A DNA stretch of 64,000 nucleotides from JAZBPO01 sp963691775 (GTDB taxonomy: Bacteria > Pseudomonadota > Gammaproteobacteria > Pseudomonadales > Azotimanducaceae), in contig OY829369.1 in the NCBI GenBank assembly GCA_963691775.1, positions 1,240,001-1,304,000 of the forward strand, read 5' to 3'. Under the pieces are notes generated by a model. The model saw only the letters and a list, made by a program, of their open reading frames with translations. It ran no database searches and was not told the DNA's origin. The position numbers and the translations under genes were made by a program. Positions 8,830-17,463 of the stretch are shown here, piece by piece. How positions within the stretch are numbered: the first letter of the stretch is position 1; the number at the start of each line of letters is the position of its first letter.

Positions 8830-8845
8830 TGCTAAAAAACCAGCA
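8830..8845. promoter_or_regulatory. Candidate BlaI-type operator 2
   Basis: Read on the minus strand this is TGCTGGTTTTTTAGCA, matching operator 1 at 14 of 16 positions. It lies between the 3' end of nadE and the repressor gene. A promoter between the two sites would be closed by repressor bound to both. Confidence 0.55.
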
Positions 8846-8861
8846 TCAGTCCCTTAAAGCA

Positions 8862-10808
8862 TCAGCCCTCACCAAGCGTCGGGGGGACCGACTCGTCCGG
8901 CATGCGCCAATCTCCTCGCGGCGACAGGCTCACGGTGCCCACCTTGGGACCGGGGGGAAGGGTCGTCCGCTTGAATTGCTGCGCATGAAAGCGGCGCAGA
9001 AACACCTCGAGCCATTCGCGCAGCGTGCTCGCCTCATAGCGCCCCTCGAACGCCCGCTCCGCAAGCGCAAGGATTCGATCGGGTGCCGCGCCCTCGCGCA
9101 GGTAATGAAACAGGAAGAAGTCGTGCAGTTCGTAGGGGCCGACGAGCGCCTCCGTGTGCTGGGCGACGCCGTCCTCCTCCGTCCCGGGCACCAGCTCCGG
9201 TGAAATGGGGATAGCCAGCACTTCATCGAGCGCTGCCGCGAGCCCTGAAGGCGCGCGATGACGCGCGTACCACCGGACCAGATAGGCAATCAGGGTCTTG
9301 GGCACACCGGCGTTCACGCCATAGTTCGACATGTGATCCGCGTTGTACGTGCACCAGCCGAGCGCGAGTTCGGAGAGATCGCCGGTGCCGACAACGATGC
9401 CACCGACCTTGTTCGCCAGATCGAAGAGCAACTGCGTGCGCTCGCGCGCTTGCGCGTTCTCGAAGGTCACGTCGTACAGGTCCGCCGGATGCGCCAGATC
9501 CGCAAGGTGCTGCTGCACCGCCGGATCGATGGAGATCTCGCGCAGCTCGATCCCGGCCTCTGCGGCCACGGCACGCGCCGCGGCCAGCGTCCGCGCCCCG
9601 GTCCCGGGGCCAGGCATGGTCACCGCATGCAGCGCAGCAGCAGGCCGTCCGGTGCGCGCAAGCACTTCAATGCAGACGAGGAACGCAAGGGTCGAATCAA
9701 GGCCGCCGGACAGACCGATGACCATGCGCTCGCTGTGTGCGGCATCGAGTCGCCGGGCAAGGCCCGTGGCCTGGATGGCAAGAATCTCCGCCGCGCGCGC
9801 GTCGACTTCGGATTCATCCGCAGGCACGAAGGGATGGGCATCCACGGCGCGTTCGAGCGCGGGCAACTGCGCCACCTGACCCGCCGCGCGGATGCGATAA
9901 GGGGGGGGCCGCGGCGCATTGCGAAAGGTAGCGCTCTGGCGCCGATCGTGCCGCAGCCGATGGCAGTCGAGATCAACGAGAAGATGCGTGCCGCCGAGCG
10001 TGAAGCGCTCGCCCTCGCCGACCACCGCGCCACACTCCGCGGCGATCAGATGGCCGCCGTAGACGACGTCCTTGGTCGACTCGCTGGGGCCGGCCGATGC
10101 ATAGAGATAGCCACACAGGCGCGTAGCGCTGCTCATCCGCACAAGGTCTCGCCGGTAGTCGGCCTTGCCCACGAGCTCGTTGCTGGCCGACGGATTCAGG
10201 ACGAGCTCTGCGCCAGCGAGGGCATGGCGCGCGCCCGGCGGCTGAGGGGCCCACAGATCCTCGCAGAGCTCGAGGGCAAAGCAGACCGGATCGGCGGCGC
10301 CGCCTTTGCCGGCCTGGAGCTGAAAAAGCTGATCGCTGTTGATCTCGAAGTCACCGAGTTCAGCATCGGTGACTGCGGCGTCCACCCCCAGACCGCTGGC
10401 GAACCAGCGGCCGTCATAGAACTCGCCGTGGTTCGGCAGGTGCAGCTTCGGCACCGCCCCCACCACACGCCCTCGCGCGAGAACGAAGGCGCAGTTCAGG
10501 AGGCGACCGTCAGCCAGAGCCCAGGGTGCACCGACCACGATCGTGGCGGGATGATCCCCGGTCGATCTTGCCGCAGCGGCGAGCGCAGCGTGCACATCGC
10601 GCAGGAGCGCGGCGCTGTAGAAAAGGTCTTCGCAGCTGTAGCCCGACAGGCACAGCTCCGGGAAGAGGACGACGCTCGCGCCCGCCTCGATCATCTCGCT
10701 GGCGGCTGACGTAACGCGGCGAGCGTTCTCCAGCGGATCACCGAGGGCAACCACGGGGGCGACCAAAGCGCAGCGCAGGAAACCGAAGCGGGCGAAATCC
10801 GTGCTCAT
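8862..10808 (-). CDS. nadE: Glutamine-dependent NAD+ synthetase
   Basis: 648-residue cytosolic enzyme that amidates deamido-NAD+ using glutamine, the last step of NAD biosynthesis. The N-terminal nitrilase-type glutaminase domain has the catalytic triad E51 (LFPELCLSGY), K121 (VPKLHLPNHGEF) and C182 (ELCEDLW). The C-terminal synthetase domain has the PP-loop SGGLDS (around residue 367) and the GTGDLSELALGWCTYNADHM block. Length and order match the long two-domain form. I chose the ATG at 10808; a TTG 18 bases upstream is in frame but less likely. It is divergent from arfB. Confidence 0.95.
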   Translation of the reverse strand: MSTDFARFGFLRCALVAPVVALGDPLENARRVTSAASEMIEAGASVVLFPELCLSGYSCEDLFYSAALLRDVHAALAAAARSTGDHPATIVVGAPWALADGRLLNCAFVLARGRVVGAVPKLHLPNHGEFYDGRWFASGLGVDAAVTDAELGDFEINSDQLFQLQAGKGGAADPVCFALELCEDLWAPQPPGARHALAGAELVLNPSASNELVGKADYRRDLVRMSSATRLCGYLYASAGPSESTKDVVYGGHLIAAECGAVVGEGERFTLGGTHLLVDLDCHRLRHDRRQSATFRNAPRPPPYRIRAAGQVAQLPALERAVDAHPFVPADESEVDARAAEILAIQATGLARRLDAAHSERMVIGLSGGLDSTLAFLVCIEVLARTGRPAAALHAVTMPGPGTGARTLAAARAVAAEAGIELREISIDPAVQQHLADLAHPADLYDVTFENAQARERTQLLFDLANKVGGIVVGTGDLSELALGWCTYNADHMSNYGVNAGVPKTLIAYLVRWYARHRAPSGLAAALDEVLAIPISPELVPGTEEDGVAQHTEALVGPYELHDFFLFHYLREGAAPDRILALAERAFEGRYEASTLREWLEVFLRRFHAQQFKRTTLPPGPKVGTVSLSPRGDWRMPDESVPPTLGEG

Positions 10809-10900
10809 GGCGGGTGTTCCATACAATCCTGCGGCCCATTGTAGCCGCCACGGGCCGGCGTAAGATGCGCCCGCCCCGGGGCTGCATTGAACGCACCGCC

Positions 10901-11317
10901 ATGATCCAGCTCACCGACCGCATTGCCGTTCCAGATCACGCCGTACAGGTGCACTTCACGCACGCCTCGGGGCCGGGCGGGCAGAACGTGAACAAGGTCG
11001 AGACCGCCGTGCAACTGCGGCTCAATCTGCATCTCGCAAACCTGCCAGCCGGCATCCGCATCCGCCTCGAGCGCCTCGCGGGTCAGCGCCTGACACGCCA
11101 GGGCGAAGTCGTTATCGATGCACGCCGCCATCGGTCGCAGGAGCGCAATCGGGAGGACGCCCTCGACCGCCTCAGGGCACTTGTCCAGGAAGCCGAGACG
11201 CCCCCGAAGCCGCGCCTGGCGACACGCCCCTCGAGGGCCGCCAAGGCTCGACGCACTGACGCGAAGACGCGGCGCGGCGCGACCAAGCGTCTACGGGGCC
11301 GACCGGCCGACGACTGA
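10901..11317 (+). CDS. arfB: Alternative ribosome-rescue factor ArfB
   Basis: 138-residue peptidyl-tRNA hydrolase that releases stalled ribosomes. The catalytic GGQ is at residues 26-28 in SGPGGQNVNKVETAVQLR. The C-terminal tail (from about 105) is rich in Lys and Arg, as needed to enter the empty mRNA channel. The conserved HRSQERNREDALDRL segment is also present. The ATG at 10901 places the GGQ at the usual distance from the N-terminus. The neighbouring repeat and DUF3617 gene suggest no functional link. Confidence 0.92.
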   Translation: MIQLTDRIAVPDHAVQVHFTHASGPGGQNVNKVETAVQLRLNLHLANLPAGIRIRLERLAGQRLTRQGEVVIDARRHRSQERNREDALDRLRALVQEAETPPKPRLATRPSRAAKARRTDAKTRRGATKRLRGRPADD

Positions 11318-11336
11318 CGACTGTCTCGGTACCCGA

Positions 11337-11388
11337 GTCGGGGTGCCCGGTCGGGGGTCCCGGTCGGGGGTCCCGGTCGGGGTTCCCG
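11337..11388. repeat. Four tandem copies of a 13-bp G/C-rich unit
   Basis: Four adjoining copies of GTCGGGGKKCCCG-type units (11337, 11350, 11363, 11376) lie between arfB and the DUF3617 gene; the middle two are identical. The unit can pair with itself (CGGGG/CCCCG-like), so the RNA could fold after arfB. No other role is visible. Confidence 0.85.
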
Positions 11389-11470
11389 CACCGCTCGACG
11401 GACGCTGGTTGACAGAGTAGCTGGGCACGGAAAGTCTGCCCTTGCGTCCACCGCCGGTTCCGGAGCCTCC

Positions 11471-11893
11471 ATGCGTCACGCGATTCGCCGCGCCGCCCTC
11501 CTCGCCTGCTTCGCCCTGCCCTGCGCTCAAGCACTTGAACTGCAGCCCGGACTTTGGGAGTTCCAGGTCACGGTCCAGGGGGGGCTCATGGGCAATCAGG
11601 TCCTCTCGCAGCAGCAATGCCTACAGGAATCCGATCTCGATCCGAGCATGTTCACCACCAGCATGGGCCCCTGCAGCGTCGACGACATGAACGACGACGC
11701 GCGCGGTCTGAACTGGTCCTTCAGCTGCAATCTCCAGGGCATGACAACGCGTGGCACCGGCACCATGACCGCGGTCGGTGACACCGTACGCGGCACCGTG
11801 AACATGACCATGGCCATGCCCGCAGCCGCCGGCGGTCAGCAATTCACGCTCTCCAACACCTGGGCGGGCCGTCGCGTAGGCGACTGCTTCTGA
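11471..11893 (+). CDS. DUF3617 family periplasmic protein
   Basis: 140-residue protein with a cleavable signal peptide (MRHAIRRAALLACFALPCAQA) followed at once by LELQPGLWEF, the hallmark start of the DUF3617 family. Two cysteine pairs (QQQCLQ/GPCSVDD and SCNLQG/GDCF) may form disulphides in the periplasm. The family is widespread in proteobacteria and has no established function. The gene stands alone between arfB and the convergent VOC gene. Confidence 0.8.
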   Translation: MRHAIRRAALLACFALPCAQALELQPGLWEFQVTVQGGLMGNQVLSQQQCLQESDLDPSMFTTSMGPCSVDDMNDDARGLNWSFSCNLQGMTTRGTGTMTAVGDTVRGTVNMTMAMPAAAGGQQFTLSNTWAGRRVGDCF

Positions 11894-11927
11894 GCCCCGT
11901 TCAACCCGGGCCTCCTGCCCTGCAGGC

Positions 11928-12302
11928 TTATTCCACCGATGCGCCGTCGTCCGTGAAGATCAGTCGATTCGAGAAGGGGTCCACCACGACCATGTCGCGG
12001 GTGCCGTAGGGCATTGCCTCGATTGCGGGACGCACTCGACCGTACTCCCGCCCTGACAATTCGGCATGCAGGGCATCCAGATCATCGACGCGAATGCGCA
12101 CGGTCGCTCCGGGCGAAGCATCGCCGTGATGCTCCGAGACATGGAGTACCAGCCCGTCACGGGAGACCTGCATGTAGAGCGGGAGTCCCGCCTCGAAGCG
12201 GTGTTCGAAGTCGATCCTGCAATCGAGGTAATCAACGTAGAACGCCTTCGCCTCGCGCTCGTCGAAGCTGCGCAGGATCGGCACCGTCTGTCCGAACCGC
12301 AT
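11928..12302 (-). CDS. VOC-superfamily (glyoxalase/bleomycin-resistance-like) protein
   Basis: 124-residue single-domain vicinal-oxygen-chelate fold protein. It has the opening strand TVPILRSFDEREAKAFYVDYLDCRIDFEHRF, a central VLHVSEHHGD segment and the closing MVVVDPFSNRLIFTD. Members near this sequence are annotated as glyoxalase-superfamily proteins similar to bleomycin-binding proteins; the substrate is unknown. The ATG at 12302 is chosen because the domain starts within six residues. The gene follows the AAA ATPase gene by 16 bases and probably shares its transcript. Confidence 0.8.
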   Translation of the reverse strand: MRFGQTVPILRSFDEREAKAFYVDYLDCRIDFEHRFEAGLPLYMQVSRDGLVLHVSEHHGDASPGATVRIRVDDLDALHAELSGREYGRVRPAIEAMPYGTRDMVVVDPFSNRLIFTDDGASVE

Positions 12303-12318
12303 GCTGTCCTCCCGCGCC

Positions 12319-13485
12319 TCAGCGCGTCGGCCAATGCCAGGGCGGCCCGTCGAACTGACCGAGCCCCTGCGCGAAAGTCTCGCCCAGATCCTTGTCGAGT
12401 TCGAGATGCACGAGCGTCCGTTCCTCACGAAGCGCAGCGACCAGCACCGGCGCATGAGAGACGACCCAGAGTGGATCGCGCTGTGCGTAAGCGCGCATCA
12501 GACGTCCGAGCGGAGGCAGCAGATCGGGGTGCAGACTCGTTTCCGGCTCGTTCAGCACCATGAGCGGCGGCGGCCTTGGCGTCAGCAGCGCGGTGACGAG
12601 GAGCAGATAGCGAAGGGTCCCGTCGGACAGCTCTGCCTGCGCGAGCGGCCTCAGCAGGCCCGGTTGCGCGAAGTAAAGCTCGAAGCGCCCGCCTTCCACC
12701 GCCACCTGCACCGTCGCGCCAGGAAAAGCATCGTTGACGGCAACCGCGAGCGCGTCCGCATCCCCGATCTCCTCGATCGTGCGCCACGCCGCCGCGAGAT
12801 CGTGACCATCATTCGCCAGCACAGGCGTGCGTACACCGATCTGCGCACGCCGCGCCGGTGACTCGGCGTCACAGCGGAAGTGGTCATAGAAGCGCCAGGC
12901 GCGCAGCATCTCGCGCACCGCCAGCGCTTCCGGCGCGAAGGAGGGATCGCTGACCTGCGAGAACATGCTGTCGTAGGTCGGCAGATGGCGAGTGACAACG
13001 CGCCAGCTGCCCTCATCGTCCCGGGCCCGAACGAGCGACCCACGGCGATCGATGAGCGCGCGACGCTCGTGCCACGTGTCTCCGTGCCACAGCGCCTCGC
13101 GCTTGATCTCCGGATCCCGTCCGAACAGCGTGCGCGGCACCGGCTCGGGCATACCGAGATCGATTGCGTAACCGAAGTCATCGCCGCTGAAGCCGAGGCG
13201 CAGCGCCACCGAAGCGCGGCGCACGGTGCCCTGCACGGGGTGTTCCCCGCGGCGGACCTGGCGCCCAATGGATTCCGGCCCGGCCCAGAGCGCGGATTCG
13301 AGTCCGCCCTCACGGGCCAGAGCCGGCACCACCCGGTCGTGGGCAACGTCGGCAAGGAGGCGCAGCGCGCGGTAGAGGCTGCTCTTGCCGCTGCCGTTGG
13401 CGCCCGTGACGAGCGTCAATCGACCAAGCGGCGCGACGAAGTCGCGGAGCGAGCGGTAGTTCGCTATGGCGAGCGTGTGCAGCAT
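12319..13485 (-). CDS. AAA-type ATPase of the AAA_21/RecF-like group
   Basis: 388-residue P-loop ATPase with an SMC/RecF-like head. It has NYRSLRDF near the N-terminus, Walker A GANGSGKSS at residues 28-36, an ABC-like signature region LSDGTLRYLLL, and the late block LNEPETSLHPDLL where an Asn precedes the catalytic Glu of Walker B. It ends with a WVVSHAPVLVAAL sensor/H-loop. Stand-alone proteins of this type are common; some belong to defence or DNA-repair systems, but no nuclease or toxin domain is joined to it here. The function is unresolved. Confidence 0.82.
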   Translation of the reverse strand: MLHTLAIANYRSLRDFVAPLGRLTLVTGANGSGKSSLYRALRLLADVAHDRVVPALAREGGLESALWAGPESIGRQVRRGEHPVQGTVRRASVALRLGFSGDDFGYAIDLGMPEPVPRTLFGRDPEIKREALWHGDTWHERRALIDRRGSLVRARDDEGSWRVVTRHLPTYDSMFSQVSDPSFAPEALAVREMLRAWRFYDHFRCDAESPARRAQIGVRTPVLANDGHDLAAAWRTIEEIGDADALAVAVNDAFPGATVQVAVEGGRFELYFAQPGLLRPLAQAELSDGTLRYLLLVTALLTPRPPPLMVLNEPETSLHPDLLPPLGRLMRAYAQRDPLWVVSHAPVLVAALREERTLVHLELDKDLGETFAQGLGQFDGPPWHWPTR

Positions 13486-13542
13486 GCCGCCATGCGAACA
13501 GATGCGGCGCGACGGGGCAATGCGCCGCCGCTGCGGTGAAAT

Positions 13543-13974
13543 TCAGTCGAATCGATCGGCGAGGCGGCGGCCGAACTCGAAGCCGGCAACCGCGGCGCCC
13601 CAGTGCCTGAGGAGCAGGCCGCCGGCAACGGCACCGGCGGCACCCAGCGCCCAGCGTCGCAATTGCGGCGAGTGCGCCCGGCCCTCGTGGAGCCGGTTCA
13701 CCGAGTGCTCGCAGTTGTTGTTCAGCAGGTCGTAGCGCCGACCACCGAAGTCGTGGCTGGCGCGCGCCACGGTGCGCAATCCACGGGAGCGATCGGGACG
13801 CTCGACGCGCACAGGGCGGCCGGCAGCGAAGGACTCGAGACTGGAGACGTGCTCGCCCCGCCCCGGCACGTTGTGCAGGACGCCTTCATCGACAACCACG
13901 CCGACGTGGCGAACGACGCCCTTGGGTCGACTGACGATGTCACCCGGACGCAGGGTATTTCTTCGATCGCTCAC
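13543..13974 (-). CDS. LRAT/NlpC-P60-like cysteine acyltransferase/hydrolase
   Basis: 143-residue protein of the lecithin retinol acyltransferase branch of the NlpC/P60 superfamily. It opens LRPGDIVSRPKGVVRHVGVVVD with the catalytic His at residue 23, and carries the nucleophile in NNNCEHSVNRL (Cys 88), the LRAT signature NCEH. A C-terminal hydrophobic stretch (about 108-122, GAAGAVAGGLLL) could anchor it to a membrane, as in eukaryotic HRASLS/LRAT proteins. Bacterial members are poorly studied. Possible roles are phospholipid deacylation or amide hydrolysis; sequence alone does not decide. Confidence 0.75.
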   Translation of the reverse strand: MSDRRNTLRPGDIVSRPKGVVRHVGVVVDEGVLHNVPGRGEHVSSLESFAAGRPVRVERPDRSRGLRTVARASHDFGGRRYDLLNNNCEHSVNRLHEGRAHSPQLRRWALGAAGAVAGGLLLRHWGAAVAGFEFGRRLADRFD

Positions 13975-14121
13975 GGTACTCGACCTCGATCTGAACAGAA
14001 TCGAGCTATGTCTGCATCAATCGGGCCAGCACTCAAACTCCATTGCAGTCAGCCACTTGCGAAAGGAGCACTGGCGAGACAAAGCGAGTTTGTGCGCTTC
14101 GGTGGCGAGATTGGCCACCGT

Positions 14122-14553
14122 TCAGCGGGCTTCGCCGGCCACCAGTGGTTCCGCGGCAGGGATCTCGGGCGCGGGTGCATCGGCCGGTCGACCGCCCGAC
14201 TGGTCGAGCATCCATCCAAGCACGGCCGCCAGCTCCTCGTCGGAGCACTGCCGGCAGAGCCCCTTCGGCGGCATGGTGCGCACCCCGCCGATCGTGTGCG
14301 TCAGCAATGTGTTCCAGCCCTGCGCGATACGAGGCCGCCAGGCGTCCTCGTCGCCGACGCGCGGCGCACCGGCTGCGCCGACCGCATGGCAGCTATAGCA
14401 GTAGCGCCGATAGGTCGCCTCGGGCCCGGAGGACTCGGCGGTGGCACCGCCAGGGCCGCCGTCACCGCAGCCCGTCAGAAGGCTTGCCAACAGGCTTGCA
14501 AGCAGGCTCGCCAGCAGGCTCGCGCCGAGCGTGGGCCCGGCGAACGTGCGCAT
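14122..14553 (-). CDS. Cytochrome c5-type lipoprotein
   Basis: 143-residue periplasmic haem protein. The signal peptide contains repeated ASLL units and ends in the lipobox LTGC (lipidated Cys 29). One haem site, CYSCH, is at residues 52-56, with a probable axial Met 95 in MPPKGLCRQC. The Cys pair at 101/104 is typical of the cytochrome c5 group. It probably carries electrons at the inner or outer membrane; the partner is unknown. It lies three bases after the acyl-CoA synthetase gene on the same strand. The repeated leader is encoded by a 12-bp tandem repeat. Confidence 0.88.
   Translation of the reverse strand: MRTFAGPTLGASLLASLLASLLASLLTGCGDGGPGGATAESSGPEATYRRYCYSCHAVGAAGAPRVGDEDAWRPRIAQGWNTLLTHTIGGVRTMPPKGLCRQCSDEELAAVLGWMLDQSGGRPADAPAPEIPAAEPLVAGEAR
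14480..14527. repeat. Four 12-bp repeats within the cytochrome c signal peptide
   Basis: Four tandem copies of an AGGCTYGCMARC-like 12-mer (14480, 14492, 14504, 14516) encode ASLL-ASLL-ASLL-ASLL on the minus strand. Slippage would add or remove four residues of the hydrophobic signal segment without shifting frame. Confidence 0.85.
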
Positions 14554-14556
14554 CCG

Positions 14557-16269
14557 TCAGCCCCTGCCAAGCGCTTCGACAAGCGCGTCGCGCACGGCGC
14601 GCTTGAGGAACTTGCCCGACGCATTGCGCGGCAGTTCCTCGGTCTGCAGGCGGATGAAGGCCGGGATCTTGAACTTGGCGATCTTCGGCGCGAGAGCCGC
14701 GCGAATCGCGTCTTCGCTCGTCGCGGCATCCTCGCCCAGCACGATGACGGCCGCGACTTCTTCGCCCAGACGCTCGTCCGGCACGCCGAACACGATGGCC
14801 TCGCGCACCCCGTCCAGATCGTAGATCGCCGCTTCGACCTCTGCGCAGTAAACGTTCTCACCGCCGCGCAGGACCATGTCCTTCTTTCGGTCCTCGATGT
14901 AGACGAAGCCGTCCTCGTCGACGCGACCAACGTCGCCGCTGCACAGCCAGCCATCAACGATCGTTTCGGCCGTGGCTTCTTCGCGGTTCCAGTAGCCACG
15001 GATGACTACGGGGCCGAACACGCGAATCTCGCCAAGCTCGCCTCGCGGCAATTGCGTGCCGTCGTCGGCGAACGCCTCGACGGTTACCGCGAGCGGCGGC
15101 CGTCCGGTGCTCCGCGGGCGCTGGATGTAGTCGTCGCCCGCGTTCTGCGCCCCGACGGCGTTCGTTTCCGTGAGGCCGTAGCCGATGCCCGGCCGCCCCG
15201 AGAATTTCTGCTCGACCTGGCGCACCTGCTCCGGCGGCGCCGGTGCGCCCCCGCCGCCGATCGTTGCAAGGGAAGAGGTGTCGTAGTCGTCGAACTTCGG
15301 CGACTGCAGCATCTCCCAGGTCATGGTCGGGACGCCCGTGAAGGCCGTGACGCGCTCCGCCTCTATGAGGCGCAGCGCATCGTCGGCGTTCCACTTGTAC
15401 ATGAGCACCATCTTTCGCCCCGGGCGAAAACTGGTCAGGAAGATCGCGTGACAGCCAGTGACGTGAAACAGCGGAACGGTCAGCAGCATTGCACCCTGCG
15501 CATCCGGGTCCGCCGGGACGAGCTCCGGATGGCGCAGCGCCATGACCGCAGCAGATGATTCAAAGCACATGATCGCGGAGCAGATTGCACGATGGGTCGA
15601 TATCGCGCCCTTCGGAAAGCCGGTCGTGCCCGACGTGTACATGATGGTCGCGTCTTCGTCCGGATGAACCTCGACGTTCGGCATCGATGCACCGGCATGC
15701 CGCTCCAGTGCCGCGGCCAGGTCCTCAGCGCGACCGCCGTGCAACGCCAGATCCATCGAGGGCCGCGCAACGAGCGCACGCAGGTTCATTTCCTCCAGGC
15801 GCGGTGCGATGCGGTCCAGGCGCTCCTGATCAACGATGATCCATTTTGCGCCCGAATCCGTGAGGCCGTAGGCCATCTCCTCCTCGGTCCACCAGGCGTT
15901 CATCGGCACCGCGATCCGGCCCGTAGCGGTCACGGCCATGAAGGCGACAACCCACTCCGGGTAGTTGCGCATGGCGATCGCCACGCGTTCGCCCTTGCCG
16001 ATGCCGGCTTCTTCCACAAGCCAGGCCGCGAGCTCCGACGCGCGCGCGTGGGTGTCGGCAAAGGTCAGGCGATCGTCTTCGTAAACCAGAAAATCGCGCG
16101 TGGCGTGGGCCAGGCTCTGTTCGTAGAGCTCGCCCAGATGTGCCGGCGCGTTGACAAAAGTGGACAGGCGAACGCCGCGAACGTTCACCTCCTCGAGTTC
16201 GTACGGCTGCCCCGGCGCAGAAATGGCTGCGCGCGCGGCATCGAAATCGAGCGCGGTGCTTTCGGTCAT
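14557..16269 (-). CDS. AMP-forming acyl-CoA synthetase/ligase
   Basis: 570-residue ANL-superfamily enzyme that activates a carboxylic acid, probably a fatty acid, to its CoA thioester through an acyl-adenylate. Motifs in order are the P-loop-like YTSGTTGFPKGA, GYGLTETNAVG, YWNREEATAETIVDGWLCSGDVG, the hinge EDRKKDMVLRGGENVY, and the catalytic Lys in PRNASGKFLKR near the C-terminus. Length fits the medium/long-chain family. Neighbours give no specific substrate. The window also holds an enoyl-CoA hydratase, an acyl-CoA dehydrogenase, TesB and a wax ester synthase, consistent with a fatty-acid-active organism. Confidence 0.92.
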   Translation of the reverse strand: MTESTALDFDAARAAISAPGQPYELEEVNVRGVRLSTFVNAPAHLGELYEQSLAHATRDFLVYEDDRLTFADTHARASELAAWLVEEAGIGKGERVAIAMRNYPEWVVAFMAVTATGRIAVPMNAWWTEEEMAYGLTDSGAKWIIVDQERLDRIAPRLEEMNLRALVARPSMDLALHGGRAEDLAAALERHAGASMPNVEVHPDEDATIMYTSGTTGFPKGAISTHRAICSAIMCFESSAAVMALRHPELVPADPDAQGAMLLTVPLFHVTGCHAIFLTSFRPGRKMVLMYKWNADDALRLIEAERVTAFTGVPTMTWEMLQSPKFDDYDTSSLATIGGGGAPAPPEQVRQVEQKFSGRPGIGYGLTETNAVGAQNAGDDYIQRPRSTGRPPLAVTVEAFADDGTQLPRGELGEIRVFGPVVIRGYWNREEATAETIVDGWLCSGDVGRVDEDGFVYIEDRKKDMVLRGGENVYCAEVEAAIYDLDGVREAIVFGVPDERLGEEVAAVIVLGEDAATSEDAIRAALAPKIAKFKIPAFIRLQTEELPRNASGKFLKRAVRDALVEALGRG

Positions 16270-16294
16270 GAGGTGCCCTCGATGATGGCCTGCT

Positions 16295-16645
16295 TCAGGA
16301 ATCTTCGCGTGCGCGATAGGCGCGCACTGCTTCGTTGTAGGCCCCGGCGGCCGTCTCCATCGCTTCGACGCCCGCGTTGTAGACCGCGTTCACGAGTGCC
16401 TGCTGAGCGGGCGTGATCTCTGCGCCGTAGCCAGCCTCCTTCGCCTCCAGGCAGGCAAGGAAGTCCTGGCTGGCAGCGACGAAGGTGCGCACGTCACTGC
16501 CTGCGGTGGCGAGCTCGTCCTGTGTCGCGCTCGCGCCATCCGGCACGGCGGGCGGCTCGGGCCGGTTGCAGTCGTCGGCCGCTAGCGCGCCCGCAGGCGC
16601 AGCAATGAACGCGGCCAGAACGGCCGTCCGCAGTCGTATGGTCAT
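16295..16645 (-). CDS. Small secreted protein of unknown function
   Basis: 116-residue protein with a clear signal peptide (MTIRLRTAVLAAFIAAPAGALA), a Cys in DDCNRPEPPAVPDG and a second in FLACLEAKEAG that could pair, and a mostly helical, Ala-rich remainder. I do not recognise the family. It lies five bases from the omega-amidase gene and 25 from the acyl-CoA synthetase gene, all on the same strand, so it is probably part of the same transcript. Confidence 0.6.
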   Translation of the reverse strand: MTIRLRTAVLAAFIAAPAGALAADDCNRPEPPAVPDGASATQDELATAGSDVRTFVAASQDFLACLEAKEAGYGAEITPAQQALVNAVYNAGVEAMETAAGAYNEAVRAYRAREDS

Positions 16646-16650
16646 GCGTC

Positions 16651-17463
16651 TTACTCCCCGTTGTTCGCCTCGCTCGGAGCGGCGAGGTCAATCGTGTCCG
16701 CATCCTTCCACGCCGGGAACGCCTCGCGCCACTCAGCGAGGGGCGCGCGCGCGAGCGTGTGGGTCGCGATCTCTGCGCGACCGTCGAGCGCCAGCACGCG
16801 CTCGCCCATGAAGTCGTGGACGACGCTGTCGCCCTGGTAGCTCACGCCGGCGCCGTCCGTGCCGATCACGTTCACAGCAACGACCCAGCTCTGATTCTCG
16901 ATCGCGCGTGCCGCAAGCAGCGCACGCCACTGCGCAGCTCTCCGAGCGGGCCAGTTGGCGACGAACAGGAGGAGATCGTAGCCGCCGTCGCGGGCCAGAG
17001 CATTGCGTGAGAAGGCAGGGAAACGAAGGTCGTAGCAGACCTGTGGGCAGATCCGCCAATCCCGGAATTCGAACAGCACGCGTTCGTCTCCGGGGCTGTA
17101 GTGCTCGTGCTCACCGGCCATGCGGAAGAGATGGCGCTTGTCGTAGGTGACCAGTCCACCGTCGGGGAGCGCAGCGAGAAAGCGGTTGAAGTGATCCTTG
17201 CCATTGCGAATGACGACCGAGCCACACACGCACGCGTTGAGGCGCGCCGCCTGAGCCTGCAGCCAGGCCACGGTCGGCCCGCTCATCGTTTCCGCCTGTT
17301 CCCGGCTGGCCATGGTGAACCCGGTGGAAAACATCTCCGGGAGGACCACGAGATCCGTCTGGCCTGTTAGATCGGCGAGGAGCCCGTCGAAGTGCGCGCG
17401 ATTCGCGGCCGGGTCATGCCAGGCGGTAGCGGTCTGGACGAGCGTGACCCTCAGATCGCGCAC
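16651..17463 (-). CDS. Omega-amidase (YafV/Nit2-like carbon-nitrogen hydrolase)
   Basis: 270-residue nitrilase-fold hydrolase. The Glu-Lys-Cys triad is E43 (LPEMFSTGF), K109 (YDKRHLFRMAGEHEHY) and C143 (CPQVCYDLRFP). The HLFRMAGE segment is characteristic of the YafV/Nit2 omega-amidases, which hydrolyse 2-oxoglutaramate and 2-oxosuccinamate. I chose the GTG at 17463, which overlaps the end of the aminotransferase gene by 13 bases. This pairing matches known biology: glutamine-using transaminases release 2-oxoglutaramate, and omega-amidase removes it, pulling methionine regeneration forward. Confidence 0.85.
   Translation of the reverse strand: MRDLRVTLVQTATAWHDPAANRAHFDGLLADLTGQTDLVVLPEMFSTGFTMASREQAETMSGPTVAWLQAQAARLNACVCGSVVIRNGKDHFNRFLAALPDGGLVTYDKRHLFRMAGEHEHYSPGDERVLFEFRDWRICPQVCYDLRFPAFSRNALARDGGYDLLLFVANWPARRAAQWRALLAARAIENQSWVVAVNVIGTDGAGVSYQGDSVVHDFMGERVLALDGRAEIATHTLARAPLAEWREAFPAWKDADTIDLAAPSEANNGE

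Noticed and set aside
13603..15558. Very long open frame (651 codons) on the plus strand
   Set aside because: It lies antisense to the LRAT-like, cytochrome c and acyl-CoA synthetase genes and its Arg/Ala-rich product has no motif: a high-GC shadow.
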